64,000 nucleotides of DNA. Origin: Geosiphon pyriformis (taxonomy: Eukaryota > Glomeromycota > Glomeromycetes > Archaeosporales > Geosiphonaceae). Numbering within the stretch: position 1 is the stretch's first letter; each line of letters starts with the position of its first letter. The translations under genes were made by a program, and so were the position numbers. The notes below the pieces were generated by a model. It had not been told where the DNA came from. It saw nothing but the letters and a program-made list of their open reading frames with translations, and did not search any database. Positions 44,720 to 56,644 of the stretch are shown in pieces. The stretch spans positions 110,735 to 174,734 of the forward strand of contig JAAOMT010000011.1 in assembly GCA_016748015.1 (NCBI GenBank), in the 5' to 3' direction.

Positions 44720-46496
44720 TCAACTTGTTATTTGGGTTGATTCTGTTGTTGTTATTCTGAAATTGATTTTGGGATGTGAATGAGTTATGTTGAACCAATC
44801 TTCTGGCTGGTACTTGATATTGTTGAGTGAATGGTGTCTGATATTGCTGAATTGGTAAAGGTTGCTAATATTGTTGCTGCATTGGTTGTGGAGCTGGTTA
44901 ATAGTAACTGTTTTAATTTTGTAGTCTTGGTAAATAATAAGTTGGTAGTGGAGATTGGTAATAAAATTGTTGTAGTAAAGAGTAATGTTGATTACTCCTG
45001 TTTTGTTGGTCTCTCTGTAATTTCCTACAATCTTGTTTTCAGTGTCCTGAGATCCCACAATAATGACAACTTTAAGATTGGTTGTTGGATGATAATCCAA
45101 AGTTGTTTTGGTTGTGTCATTGTGGTGGTTAATATCTTTGGGGTTGCTGCTGTTGTTGTTGGTTTGTAAAGTAGTTTTCAACTTTCTTTGTAAGTTGGTC
45201 TATTTTCTTTTCAGCTGCTGAGCTGGTTTCTTCAATAGCTAGGTTTACAAGTTTGGTGTGGTTTGTTTCTTCCATTGTTATTTCATAGTTTTTTGCATGT
45301 CTAATAGCAGTTGCTAAGTCTGCTGGTGCATGTGAACAGACTTTTTTAATCAATTTGTCTTTTAGTTCTGCTATAAACTAATCCAGAATCTGGACATCAG
45401 AATAGTAGTCATTGGTTTTCAATTGTCAAATTTGTTGAAGAAGTTTGTTGAATTTCCCAAGATAAGTCATAGCAGTCTCAGATGTTTCTTGTTTGATATT
45501 GCGAAAGTGATTGTGGAGAGCAATAGAAGTATTGTTGTCAGTGAATTGTTGTAAGAAAGCATCTTTGAATGCTTGCCAGTTTTCAAACGGGTCTTTCAGG
45601 TTCTCAAACCATTCTCCTGCAGTTCCTTGGAGAAAGTATAGAATTGCTTTGAGCATTTTTGCTGCATTCCAACCATTTGCATCTCCTGCTTTCTGGACTT
45701 TGTCAAGCCATTCTTGAGGACTGGTATCATTATCTTCACCAGTAAATTCTGGAATTTTTGCAATGTAAGCAGTTGTCATTTCTTCTTTGTTTTCTGGAAT
45801 TTCTTCTGGTTCTGATTCAGTTTCTTCACTTTATAAGTTCTCTGAATGATTACTTTCGTTTTTCTGTAAGTATTCAATGATATTGGTGCTGGTTGATATT
45901 GATTCCTGCTGTTGAGTAGGATTTTTAGGTGACTGAAAATCTTCTGGTCTGGAGAAACAGTTAAGTGGTGAACTTGGTGTTTGTGGTCGAGCAAGTGAAA
46001 TTGGAAATGGTGTAATAGAAAGTGGTAATTTGACACTGGTTTCTTGTTCAGGTGTTTGCAAGTGTTTGGTGGTTGTCTTTGGTAGTATTGAAGTGTTTGG
46101 GGTGGTTCTTGAGTATTGTTTCACTTTTTGTTTGCCTTTGTTGCTTGTCTCTGTTTCTGATTCAAAGTCAAGAGAGTATTTGGGCTGTACTGGGTATTTT
46201 TCTTCACAATACTCAATAATGTTAAAATTAAGTTCTTGAAAGTAGGTAGCAAGTGTTTCACTGTTCAGGTTTTCTGTTCCCAATTGTGAATAATGCACTA
46301 AATTATTGTAGAGATTGTTTCTGACTTCTGAGATATTGTAGTTTCCAAAAAGATAGTTGTTGAGGCGATTTTCAATATATTGGTATACTGATTTCTTGAC
46401 AACTTCAATTCCGTCTGGGATGTTGAATCTTTGTTTGCAGTGGGTGTAAATTGACTGATAATACTCTAGAGTTGTTGTGTCTGGTGTGGTGGCCAC
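44720..46496 (-). pseudogene. Gypsy B gag
   Basis: The N-terminal region 46496-45831 (MATTPDTTTLEYYQSIYTHC) with a Ser/Thr/Pro-rich end is followed by the capsid-like gag domain 45779-45129 (IPEFTGEDNDTSPQEWLDKV, WFENLKDPFENWQAFKDAFL, MTYLGKFNKLLQ). A CCHC knuckle near 45070-45040 reads CHYCGISGH, then a stop, then KQDC. A Gln- and Asn-rich C-terminus follows. Homologous in layout to gag of D but only distantly similar in its N-terminal part, so the two Gypsy families are related and not the same. Several stops. Confidence 0.78.
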
Positions 46497-46525
46497 TTTG
46501 AAGTTGTTATTGCTGTGTTATTTCT

Positions 46526-46539
46526 GTGGGAGAGCACCA
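46526..46539 (-). promoter_or_regulatory. Primer-binding site of Gypsy B
   Basis: Two bases after the 5' LTR the minus strand reads TGGTGCTCTCCCAC, beginning with TGG for pairing to a tRNA CCA end. Confidence 0.6.
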
Positions 46540-46541
46540 AA

Positions 46542-47498
46542 TGTTACCGGAGGTTTTTGGTCTCTTTTCTTAAATGTTGGTAATATTGATTTGCTGTGAA
46601 TTCACGTTTCCAGGAAGTAGTTGGACCTCCAGTAACTGAATTTACCTTCAAATTATCTCCTATAATTTGAACTGCTGGGCTTATAAGTGGAATGGCCAAT
46701 TCCATGCCAGTTACTTTGTGTAGTTACGTTGTAGTAAACGTCAACTCTTTCCCAGGAATTGCTCATCTGGAAGCTCACTAAAATGTGTAGTTACTTTACT
46801 GTGAAAGTCAACTCTTCTACAGGAATCTTGTCTGTAGGCTACCCTAATGATTGTAATAAGAAAAGAAAAGAAAATAAAAGAAATATAAAAGAAATAGAAT
46901 TTTATCAAGGGAAACGTTTTCTATCCAGGCCTGGAGTCACTAACAGTTTATTGAAATTGGTAGCTGATCAATTTCAAAACGTTAGTTGTGTTGAGGAAAT
47001 TTCAAGTGTAATAATTTAAGAATTTGGTTTTCGAATATTTAATTTTTATTTGATTTTGTAAAGGATGATTTGTTTCAATTAAGATATCTAAAGTAAGATA
47101 CTATGGTAAGATACTATGAGAAGATATATTTTCTTGAAGAGAGAAGCTCTTCTTTTATACAACTTGTTGTAGTACTAGTCTTTGAACTTGCACTTTTCTC
47201 TTTTCTATAATTTGGGTGAACTAAAGATACATTTCGGCAAACTACAAGTTATTTCTACGAATTATTGATTATTTCCATTAATTTTGGCGAATTTTGACTA
47301 TATTAAATGGTTCAGGGTATTGTGTAATTTGATCATCTTAATTTCTATAGTACAAATCGGGTTATTGATTGAGTAATAATATTTGATAATTTGGCTAATT
47401 AATAAGTGATAATCGAAATGATAATAATATGTTACTTAATAATAAGAATTATGAAGATAATTTCATGCTAATTAATAGCTAAAATTCCACTGGTAACA
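46542..47498 (-). repeat. Gypsy B 5' LTR
   Basis: Plus strand starts TGTTACCGGAGG and ends CCACTGGTAACA. It matches the split 3' LTR and the solo LTRs at 1264, 21867 and 51810. ATAT follows at 47499-47502. Confidence 0.9.
47152..47159 (-). promoter_or_regulatory. TATA box in Gypsy B 5' LTR
   Basis: The minus strand reads TATAAAAG followed by AAGAGCTTC, conserved in four LTR copies of this family. Confidence 0.6.
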
Positions 47499-47690
47499 AT
47501 ATATATAAAATTATAAAAATGTTAAACTATTTTTTGTTAATTTATTTGTTTTTTAAAAACAACATATTTATATTAATATTAGATTTGTATACTAAAGCTT
47601 TTTTTAATATATATTTAAATTAAACTGCAATTATCAACTTATTTATTACCAAAATAATTAATAAAAATATTGTTATAGTTAAAAGCCATA
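47499..47690 (+). mobile_element. Relic R2, endonuclease part continued
   Basis: This resumes the LINE alignment broken at 26584 and matches copy c about 50840-50990. TTTTTTGTTAATTTATTTG corresponds to TTTTTTCTGTTAGATTGC, and AATTATCAACTTATTTATTA to ATAACATCAACTTTCTTATT. Almost all differences replace C or G with T or A. Confidence 0.65.
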
Positions 47691-47699
47691 ATTTTTATT

Positions 47700-48133
47700 A
47701 ATTATTATATGTATTAGTTACTAATATTATATAATTAGCTACTTTATTTTTAGAAAGTAATTAATGACCTAATTATTGACTTAATTAATAACTTGATTAT
47801 TAACTATTTTGAATAGCTATATAAGTAATATTTTTTTTTAGTTTTAAAAAAGCATGTTTATATATATAAGACATATATAAATCAAAATAATAAAAATTAT
47901 TTCTTAAAAATATTCAATCTTTTTTAATTTATTTATTTCTCTTTCCTAATCTTTTTTAAATATTTGAACATTTTTATTATAAAAATTTATTTGTTGATAT
48001 TTATCTATAATTGTTAATTTTGAAAATTATTAAATAAATATTATTGAAAAATATAATTAATACTTAATATTAAATTTTAAGAACACTAACATAAAACATA
48101 GAATTATACCAGTATGTTATTTTTTGTTAATAA
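47700..48133 (-). repeat. AT-rich dispersed repeat X, copy 2
   Basis: Reverse complement of 5495-5990 and matching 56645-56938 in the same orientation. It interrupts relic R2. A shared landmark is TAATACTTAATATTAAATTTT followed by CAGTATGTTATTTTTTGTTA near its right end. Confidence 0.6.
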
Positions 48134-48708
48134 AAATAATTCAAAGTATAATTTTAAAAAATATTTAAATTTAAATTTGATTAATTTTTTTTTAATAATT
48201 TATTTATAATAACTTTAACTTAAAAAAACTTATATAATATTAAAAAATAATTAACTTTATTATAGTATTTTATTTTTTTAGCAATGTAATAATTGTCTAT
48301 AATATTTTTGAAATATAAAAGTTTTTTTTTACAAATTACAAAGCTATAATAATTTTTGTAAATTTAAAAAAAATTTTAAATATGTATTTTATTATATATA
48401 AACAAATTAATAAAAATTAATAGAAGTTTAAATTTAAAAATACCAATAATTTAGAGTAAATTAAATTTAAAAATGTTTTTATATTTTAAACTATTGCTAT
48501 TTTAAATAGATTTAAAAAATTAAAACTTGTTAATAATTTAAATATTATATGAAACTATGTTAAAAATATTATGTATTATATTATTAATTGGGTGTTTTTA
48601 AAGTCTTAATATAATATATTTTTATAAATTAAAACTTTTAATTTTTAAAATTTTTAATTTATTTGTCTTAATTTTGAATTTTAATTATTTTATGTATAAA
48701 TAATTATA
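48134..48708 (+). mobile_element. Relic R2, end (decayed endonuclease)
   Basis: The first part matches copy c near 51010-51100 (AATTTAAATTTGATTAATTT for GTTTTGATTTGGGTCTGG). Similarity fades towards LINE copy c. No coding capacity remains. Confidence 0.5.
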
Positions 48709-48788
48709 AAAAACTTCTTTTTCTTCTTTGTCCCAAAATTTTAAAAAAGAGTCAAAAGTTTTTTGAAAGAAGTTTTTACAATTCAATA

Positions 48789-50559
48789 TGATAAATCTTG
48801 ACTACAAGACCACTGTTGGCTGTAATATTGCTAAAGTTTCTGGTTTTGATAGTGGTTTTAGATCTGTTTTTCCAAGAAAGAAAAGAAGAAACAGCATTTT
48901 AGAAGATGGTTCTTATAGGGTTTGGAAACTAGTGACATCACTGAGTCTGAAAGTATTGACATGAAAGAAAAATGTCTGATAGAAGAGACCAGTTTTGATT
49001 ATGGTGAAGATGGTGCTCTTGTTGAAGAAAATCTTGATCAAACACCTACAGGCTCAAAAGTCAAAACCAAGAAGGCATTGGGTAAATCATTGGAAAACAT
49101 TAATTTCTCACCAAACAGTAATGACAATGATGTTTTTTTGGGTACTTCACTGGTACTCCCCCCCATCTGTGAAAAATTTGGTCAATGTTTCTGTGCGGAA
49201 ATCTTTTGTTTTAGATATTAGGTTGGACAAGGTGGTTGGAAAATTCTCTCAAGAAAAGCTTCAAGTGATTAGAAAGCTGTTTTCAAAAGTCAATGGTTTT
49301 GGAGAGGCCTTTACTTTCTTAAAATTTGCTGGAATCATCAGAATGATGTTCTCTTCCAAATTGAGTTTTGTGCAGGCTTCAAAAAAAGCTAAAGAAGTAA
49401 AAATTCTGGTAAACACCAATCTCAAGAAATCTTCTGGGTGCTCAAATTGAGCTGTGATATTAAAAAAAATTCTTGTTGGTATCTCATTGGAGGCTGTGTA
49501 TGCTGCACTATCTGAGTTTGGAGTTATTAAGTTAATCAGGATGCAGTTGGTGGGTTTATGGCAAAAGACTGTAGTTGAGTTTAACCAGTCAGATTAGGCT
49601 GAGTTGGTCACAGCTAGATGGTCTATTCTGATTGGGAAAGATACAGTACATGTGGCTAAATCAGATTTAAATAAAAAAACATGAAACATAAGAGATCATT
49701 ATAGGGTGCTGCTCTATACTCTTCCAATAGAAACAAATACTCATGACATATGGGATTTTATTGGTTTTATGGATGGAAAAACTTGTGCAATTGATTATTA
49801 TTCTGTTACATATACTCAGACCAGATGTGCTGTTGTTTGTTTTGATTCAGCTGAGTCTTTGGATGCTGTTATAGAAACCACTCTAGTCTTGAGGAGCATC
49901 ACTCTGCACTGGTCTTATTTGGGTTATTCTAAATGTACTAAGTGTGAGAAAATGGATCATATATCATTGGGCTGTTCTGTGAATAGAACTTTTTCCTCTG
50001 GAAAAGCCTTTTGCAAGGCACTTTCAGATGTAGATAAAAGCAAACTGGCCTCCATTTATGTCAAGCATTTGGCTCTTATTGCTTGTTCTGTTGCTTTTGG
50101 TGGTGTTTTTTGGGTTAAGGTTGCTAGCAGTTTTTCTTTCTCTCTTCTCTTTGTTTACAATAATTTGGCTCATTCTGGTTCTTTTTCAGAGGTAAAACCT
50201 CCCTTGTCTGTGTCTGTGGAATTGAATGATAGGTTTGCTGCTCTTGAGCATAGTCTTGCCAGTCTCACAGAATGTGTTGATAAGTTGGCTAAAAGTTTGG
50301 ATGCACCTGGGCCAATAATTTCCCAGCTTAGCCCTAGATGGTAACTCTTTTATCACAGAATCAAGGAGTAGATATAGTAATGAGTGAGGGTTTGAATGTA
50401 GCCACTGGTGGTAAAACTATTGCAGAGGTGGTGATTTTTGATTCTTCAGTTGTCAAAAAAATAGAAGAAACTTTGAACAATCTGTCAATTACAATAATGG
50501 GTCTTTTAACTAAAATAGACAATACTGGTTTGGTTTCTGTTGTTCTTTCTTTTCAATGA
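48789..50559 (+). pseudogene. LINE copy c ORF1, broken
   Basis: Homologous to ORF1 of copies a and d. Order: acidic N-terminus (ESESIDMKEKCLIEETSFDY), SVKNLVNVSVRKSFVLDI, FSKVNGFGEAFTFLKFAGII, the RNA-binding-like middle, an intact CCHC knuckle CTKCEKMDHISLGC near 49945, and DRFAALEHSLASLTECVDKL. A frameshift lies in a C run near 49158-49164. Stops occur near 49448, 49595 and 49682, and a second frameshift near 50340 from a small deletion. It ends in the ATGA overlap with ORF2. Confidence 0.8.
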
Positions 50560-51806
50560 CAGATCTAATTTGAAAAATTGCAACATGCAATATTAGAGGC
50601 ATAAACAATCCTGCAAAGCAAAAAAATATAGTGTATTGGCATAAAAAAATGAACAATTTGATTTCCATTGTTGCTAAGACTAAATTGAAGAATAAAATTT
50701 GCCCATAGATCATGAACAAGTTGATAATGTCCATGTCTTTATTTCTGATGTGAATTTGGATTACTTGGATTTAGGCATTGCTGTCATTATGGACATTTCT
50801 TTGGCTTGTCATGTGTGCAAAGTTTCTAAAGTGCCTGGTCAGATTTTTTCTGTTAGATTGCTTTTCAAGAATAAGCTTTCTGTGTCAATTTTGGGGCTGT
50901 ATGCTGGTACTTCTTCAGTGGTTTGGTTTTCTCAGGCTGATAACATCAACTTTCTTATTGCAAAGACTGTGAATGAATTTTCTTTCATCATTCTTGACAG
51001 TGACTTCAATAAGAATAATTCTCGTAAGTGCACCAGTTTCAAGAAGTGTTTTGATTTGGGTCTGGTCAACTCTTTGGCCAGAAGCTTGTTTGCTAAGATA
51101 CCAACATAAAGCAATTCTTGTGGTATCATTCAGACAATTGATTATGTGTTTGTTTTTTCGAATTTGATTAATGCATTGGTGGGTTACAATGTGGCTGATG
51201 TTGCAAATTATTTTGATACTGATTATGTAACTGTCTCTGTTTCTGTGGGTCTTGGTGGTCTGCTGAACATTTAGTTGAATTCTCTCTATAGGCAAGCCAA
51301 TAAGGATTATTGGAAGTTTGATTTCAAGGGTGCTGATGACAATAAGTGGAAAAATTATAAAAATGCTATGTTGGCCAATACTGAAATGCTCTCTAATGAA
51401 TTCGCTACTACAGTAAAATTCTCAGATTTAGATGCCATGTAAAATGTTTTGTGCATGTTAATGAATCTTTCAACAAATAAAATATTTAAGAGGATATGGT
51501 TCAAAGATTTTGATAGTGTCTTCACCAAAAATTCTTCAAGATTTTATAAGCTGAAACTTTTGGTTTTGAAGTTTGTTAAGACCTCTCATGAGGAAAGTAT
51601 TGTCAATTTTGTCTCCCTCATAAAGTGTTAAGGCTTTTTGGACAGTACCAAGGCCTTAATTATTCAGGATTTAATTGACTTTGGTGCAAACTTTGATTGC
51701 ATTCAATCTGTTCTCTCTGGCATAAGGAAATCATATTGTGTATTCAAGCTTGCTAAATCTTTGGCAGCTAAAAAAGCACATATTAAGACTGCTATAGAAA
51801 AAAAGA
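50556..51806 (+). pseudogene. LINE copy c ORF2, endonuclease part
   Basis: Starts at ATG 50556. The frame shows KIATCNIRGINNPAKQ, the FFSVRLLFKNKLSVSILGLY-like core, LYAGTSS, DSDFNKNN in place of GDFNE (Gly and Glu lost), TIDYVFVFSNLINA and DTDYVTV (His of TDH now Tyr). Stops are scattered through the domain (for example near 50573, 51107 and 51271). Both metal-site changes and stops make it inactive. It ends at the solo LTR; RT continues at 52796. Confidence 0.78.
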
Positions 51807-51809
51807 TGG

Positions 51810-52791
51810 TATTACCAGACGAAATTAGAGATATTATTTAGCATGAAATTATCTTTATAATTTTTATCATTAATTAGCATATATTATTGTTCAAAATTAT
51901 CACTTATTACATTAGCAAAATGTCCGAAATTATCATTTAATTAATAATCCAATTTGTATATAACATAAATGTAACTTAATTACAATAATTAATTATGCAA
52001 TATCCCAAACTATGTAACATTCAAAAAGTTCACTAAAATTTGTAAAAATTCACCGAAATAATTGATAGTTTACTGAAATATCTAATAGTTCACAGAAATA
52101 ACTTGTAGTTTACTGAAATGTATCTTTAGTTCAACAAAATTGTAGAAAATAACAAAGTTCAAGTTCAGGGAATAGTGTTATGACAAGTTGTATAAAAGAA
52201 GAGCTTCTTTTTTCGAGAAAATGTATCTTACTTGAGATTTAACAATTAGAATTATCCTTTACACACAAAAACAAAATAAATATCAAATAAATTCAAAAAA
52301 CCAAATTCTTTAATTATTGCACTTAGAAAATTCTCAAAACCCAACTAACGTTTTGAAATTGATTAGCTACCAATTTCAATAAACTGTTAGTGACTCCAGG
52401 CCTGGATCGAAAATAATTTCCTTAACAGAATTCAATTTTCTTTTACATTTCTTTTATTTTTCTTTTATTTTCTTATCATAATCATTAGGGTAATCTACAG
52501 ATGAGATTCCTGTAAAAGAGTTGACTTTCACAGCAAAGTAACTACACATTTTTAGTGAGCTTCTAGATGAGCAATTTTTGGGAAAGAGTTGACATTTACT
52601 ACAATGTAACTACACAAAGCAACTGGCATGGAATTGGCCATTCCACTTATAAGCCTAGCAGTTCAAATTATAGGAGATAATTTGAAGATAAATTCAGTTA
52701 TTGGAGGTTTAAATACTTCCCATAGTCGTAAATTAACAGCATTACAACAAACATACAAGAGCTAAGAAGAGACCAAAAACCTCTGGTAACA
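51810..52791 (+). mobile_element. Solo LTR of Gypsy family B inside LINE copy c ORF2
   Basis: Starts TATTACCAG (TG end mutated to TA) and ends CCTCTGGTAACA. ATGG is duplicated at 51806-51809 and 52792-52795. Removing the LTR and one ATGG restores continuous ORF2 reading (IEKK then MESFKINKN). No internal domain. The TATA box is at 52191-52198. Confidence 0.88.
52191..52198 (+). promoter_or_regulatory. TATA box in the solo LTR
   Basis: TATAAAAG followed by AAGAGCTTC, the conserved LTR promoter motif; here in the same direction as the LINE. Confidence 0.6.
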
Positions 52792-52795
52792 ATGG

Positions 52796-54757
52796 AAAGC
52801 TTCAAGATAAATAAGAATCATATTATTAGGAGTGTTCTGGAGTGTTTCTTTCACAAAGTGGTTCTGGACCACCTGGTTGTTAATGATAAGCTGATTTTGG
52901 AGCCTAATTTGGTTAAATTTAAGGTAGATGTTATTATAAAAGGTTGGACCAGAAAGTGTAGTGTAATTGCTGATGTTCCTGATGAATGGTCTTGCCAATA
53001 CCAGTCTTTAGATTATGTTTTTGATAAAGCCTTTTCTGATGTGATGGGTTTAGTTGAGTTTAGTAAGTTGTCTAATATGGTTTCTAATCTGCTTAATAGC
53101 AAAGCTGCTGGTCTTTTAAACATTGCAAATAAGCTTTGGAAACATTGTGACAAGTTAATTTTGGATATGCTTTTAGTGCTTTTGAACTTTTGTCTATTCT
53201 GTGAATTTGTGCTCAGGTCTTGGAAAGAGACTTGGGTCTCAATGATTCCTAAATCATATGAGTAAGAAGGTGTTCTCATGAATACTTATTCTATTGCTTT
53301 GATTAAAACAGCTCACAAGATCCTTTCCAAGATTTTTTCCAATAAAATTTTTTTGGCATGCAGCACTTTTAATGTCTTTCGTGGGGACAATTTTTCAGTT
53401 TTAAAGGGTACAATGACCCAGTCTCCCATTTTTGCAGTTAGATTAGTGGTTAAAAACACATTGGAAAAGAATTGGAAGCTCTGACTGGTTTTGCAGAACA
53501 TGCAAAAGACATACAATTTGGTCGACTAGGAACATCTTGAAAAAAGCTTGGTCAGAATTAAGATGTATGGTAAGTTTATTCAGTTTTTTGGTAGTATTTA
53601 TAGAGATTGTACCAACTGGATGATGACAGACTTTGGTTTGACAGATAGTTATTGTGTATATGATGGTCTGGATCAGAGAGAGGTATTTTTCCTTCTTCTG
53701 TAGTGCATATTTTATAATCCTTTACTGTGTAAAGTCAAGTGTTGGAAGAGTATGTATGAGTATAAGTTGAATTCTTATTTTATTTTCAAGTGTGGCCATG
53801 CTAAATCTCAGGCTGGACTTTCTTCTTTTTTTATTGCTGGGACTTTTGTTAACAATACAATTTGGGTTGGTAGTAGTTAGACTGCTACTCAACATATTCT
53901 CAATATTGCTGGTGAATTTTTTTGGATAAATGACATTTTTATCAATAATAATAAGATGGTGGCCATTTTTATTAATAGTATTGTCAGCAATCCTTCTCTT
54001 TCTATTAATGGCTTGCCTATCTCTATTGCTAAAAAGAATGAATCTTATTGGTATTTGGGTATTTTTCTTTTAACAGAGAATTTCTCAAAGCCTAGTTTGG
54101 CTAAGGTAAATTCAAATGTTTGTTTTTTCACCAATCTGGTTTTAAGAAAGACTGTTTTGGATAAGCAGCTTTTGTATTTGGTGTTGGCAGTTCTCTATTC
54201 TATAGTCAGTTATAGAACACAGTTCAGCTTTATTTTTGTGGACATGTGTAACAAATGGGATGCTTTAATTCATAAGAGCTTAAAGCTTAAGTCTGGTTTA
54301 CCACACAATTTTTCTAGTGATACAATTCACCATCCATTATTTTATGGTTTGAAATCCTTTGTTCAAGTTCAGTTTAAGAGTAAGATTGCTTTTCTTGTTA
54401 GTTTTGTGAACTTTAGTGGTATCTTGGGTCATTTGTTTTCTTATAAGTCTCATAATTTACAAGTTTTGTGTTGGTATTCTGTTTATCCATTAAGCTTTTT
54501 TGTTCATATTCATGTCAGTGCTTCAGATAACTTTCTGGCAGGCATGATTAAAGTTTTTCTTGATTGCAATTTGTCTCTGGAAGGCTCTTTGGCCAATCCC
54601 TTTCAGTTTCACAGTGGGGTTCCAATGTCTGCTATTCTGGGCGAGTTAAGATTTTTTAGGTTTCTCCCCTTTCTTCAGAGACATGGTATTGCCTTTGTGG
54701 ATCAACTTTGTGATCATCATGATGCTATTTTTGATTGGTACATCTTCAAGTGTTAGA
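52796..54757 (+). pseudogene. LINE copy c ORF2, reverse transcriptase
   Basis: RT domain: NSKAAGLLNIANKLWKHC (usually SGKA.G..GI), SWKETWVSMIPKSYE, ALIKTAHKILSKIFSNKI, VLKGTMTQSPIFAV, MTDFGLTDSYCVYDGLDQ, then the catalytic box FVNN near 53850 where FVDD is expected (both Asp lost), and INNNKMVAIFIN. The long 53956-54756 piece (266 codons) is the thumb and connection, open to its natural-looking end YIFKC. Several stops and at least one frameshift occur before 53950. Confidence 0.82.
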
Positions 54758-56229
54758 AGAAATTAGATCCTCATGGCCCTGTTTCTGAGTAGTTCAAGCT
54801 ATCTGTTGCATTTCTTGGTGGTTTGGATTCCTCTTCTACACATTCTTTGGTTTTGGGTAATATTGGTTCTTTAAAAGTTCTTGAATCTAGTGATTTTAAG
54901 TCTGTTTGTATTCATCTTTCACAGGCTGAAACCAGCAGTTTGTTAGTATATATGAATGGGTTCTTTTGTAATCTGGGCACAGCCAACTGTAAAACTGGTG
55001 CTGCTGTTTTTTTTGAAGATATTAATTTGGGTTTGGACATTGGTGTGTTAGGCTTAATGTCATCTACTTTGGTGAAATTGCAAGCTATTGCACTGGCTCT
55101 GGAGTGTGTTCCCACATCAAGCTCTGTTTATTTGTTCTCAGATAGTTAATCTGCTTTGGATGTTTGTAGATCAGAATTGGGTCTGGTGTGTTCCAACTTT
55201 TGTAATTAGTGTTGAGTCAAACATCACCATATTGTCAATGTTATTTGCAATAAGGATTTGAGAGTTAGCTGGCACAAAGTAAAGAGTTATTCTGGTGTTT
55301 CTGAGAATAAGCACATTAATGCAATTGCTGGTACTACTTCTTTTACTAATTGGTATCTTCTTTTTTGCTTAAGTAAACACTTTATAATGGCTAATGATGG
55401 TGTTGTTTCTGGTAATTCCAAACATTTTGTCCATGATATTTATCATTCAGTTTGTCATGCTTACTGGAAGATAGATTCTGGCTCTAAGTTTTTGGCTGGT
55501 AGTTTGATTTCAGAGATTAATTGGCTTCATTCATCTTTGGTGTGGCATCTTGACTTGTATATGGTCTCTAGCTTCACCAGTAGACTTTCGGCTAATGTTC
55601 ATACCTATTTCATAAAAGCTTTGCATCATTAACTGCTTGTTGTTATACAAAAGTGCCTGTATAATAAACATTATCCTAGTGTGTTGTGTTTATATTGTGG
55701 TGATATTGAGGTGTCAGATTATGTGTTTTTTTGTAGAATTGGTGAATCTGCTTGTCATTAGTTGTTGGAATTTTGTGTGAATTTCTGGAAGACAATTTCT
55801 GGTTTCTTTCATTCTTTTTTAGGTGTATTACAGCTGCTGTCATCCTGTATGTCTGATTCCTTAGTGTTCATGGCTTTTTGTAAGAGTTTTATTTTTAGTA
55901 GATGGTTTTATAAAACTGTCTTCATCTTCTGCAATCTTAAGATCACTGGTTTGGAGATTGTCAAATTTGTAAGCTCTCTTGGTCTAGCTTTCAGAGAAAA
56001 TATTTGGTCAGTTTGTGTTAAATATCAAGCTTATATGAAAAAAAATGGGTTGATTCCACTTGATGGTTTGAATCTCATTCCAGTTTATGGTTTGGCTTTA
56101 AGGTTTTCTGCTGGAATTGTCAAATTGCTTGGCATCACTGAAGCTTTTGGTATTTGGTTTGGCTTTTACAAATCTTGTTTGTTTTTTTCAAGTATAGATA
56201 ATCAAGTTTTAGTTCATATAGTTGCATAG
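54758..56229 (+). pseudogene. LINE copy c ORF2, RNase H and C-terminal zinc motif
   Basis: RNase H: VYMNGFFCNLGTANC (Asp of YTDG changed to Asn), STLVKLQAIALALE (Glu of AELQA changed to Lys), LFSDS then a stop, and NKHINAIAG (last Asp lost). The C-terminal Cys motif reads LCLYCGDIEVSDYVFFC, with the His changed to Tyr. The C-terminal tail 55762-56229 (FRENIWSVCVKYQAYMKKNG) is open and ends at the natural stop before the 3' UTR. Stops lie near 55147, 55205 and 55630. Confidence 0.8.
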
Positions 56230-56427
56230 TATTGTTCTGATTGGCCCGAATGACTGGTCATGTATAGAAAGTGCATGATTCACACCTAGTTTAGATCATT
56301 TCTTTAATGTATAGCACTAAGAAGTGTTTGGACTTCACTTATTAAGTGAATAAAAAAAATAATAATAATAATTATTAATAAATTTTTTAAAAACTTTTGT
56401 AGTTTAAATTTTAATACATAATAATTT

Positions 56428-56585
56428 TAAACTTAATACTATTAGATTGATTTTATTTAAAATTATAAATATTATTGTTTTTTAAAATTTTGTAAATTAA
56501 ATTAAATAAACTTAATACTATTAGATTAATTTTATTTAAAATTATAAACATTATTGTTTTTTGAAGTTTTGTAAATTTTGCAAAA
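56428..56585 (+). repeat. Tandem duplication, about 80-bp unit, two copies
   Basis: Both units start AAACTTAATACTATTAGATT and run through ATTATTGTTTTTT and TTTTGTAAATT with a few differences. Confidence 0.75.
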
Positions 56586-56644
56586 TTAAATTAAATTAAA
56601 TTAATAATAATTTTATAGTTAAATTTTTTATTTTTTTATTTTTA

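Larger units (their letters stand above)
26585..47498 (-). mobile_element. Gypsy element B, with elements C and D nested in its 3' LTR
   Basis: A Ty3/Gypsy-type LTR retrotransposon on the minus strand. The 5' LTR is 46542-47498. The 3' LTR is split into 26585-27325 and 38355-38586. The internal region 38587-46541 holds, in sense order, gag, protease, a Cys-rich module, dUTPase, RT-RNase H, integrase and an extra 3' ORF. ATAT flanks it (26581-26584 and 47499-47502). Together with C and D it forms a 20.9-kb insert in LINE relic R2. Frames are broken by many stops. Confidence 0.88.
48709..56345 (+). mobile_element. LINE copy c, near full length, split by a solo LTR
   Basis: Contains 5' UTR, ORF1, ORF2 (endonuclease, RT, RNase H, CCHC tail), 3' UTR and an A-rich (AAT) tail. 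About 6.7 kb without the solo LTR at 51810-52791. CpG is nearly absent and TpG/CpA abundant, unlike copies a and b. The ORF1 stop and ORF2 start overlap as ATGA at 50556-50559. All ORFs are broken. Confidence 0.88.
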
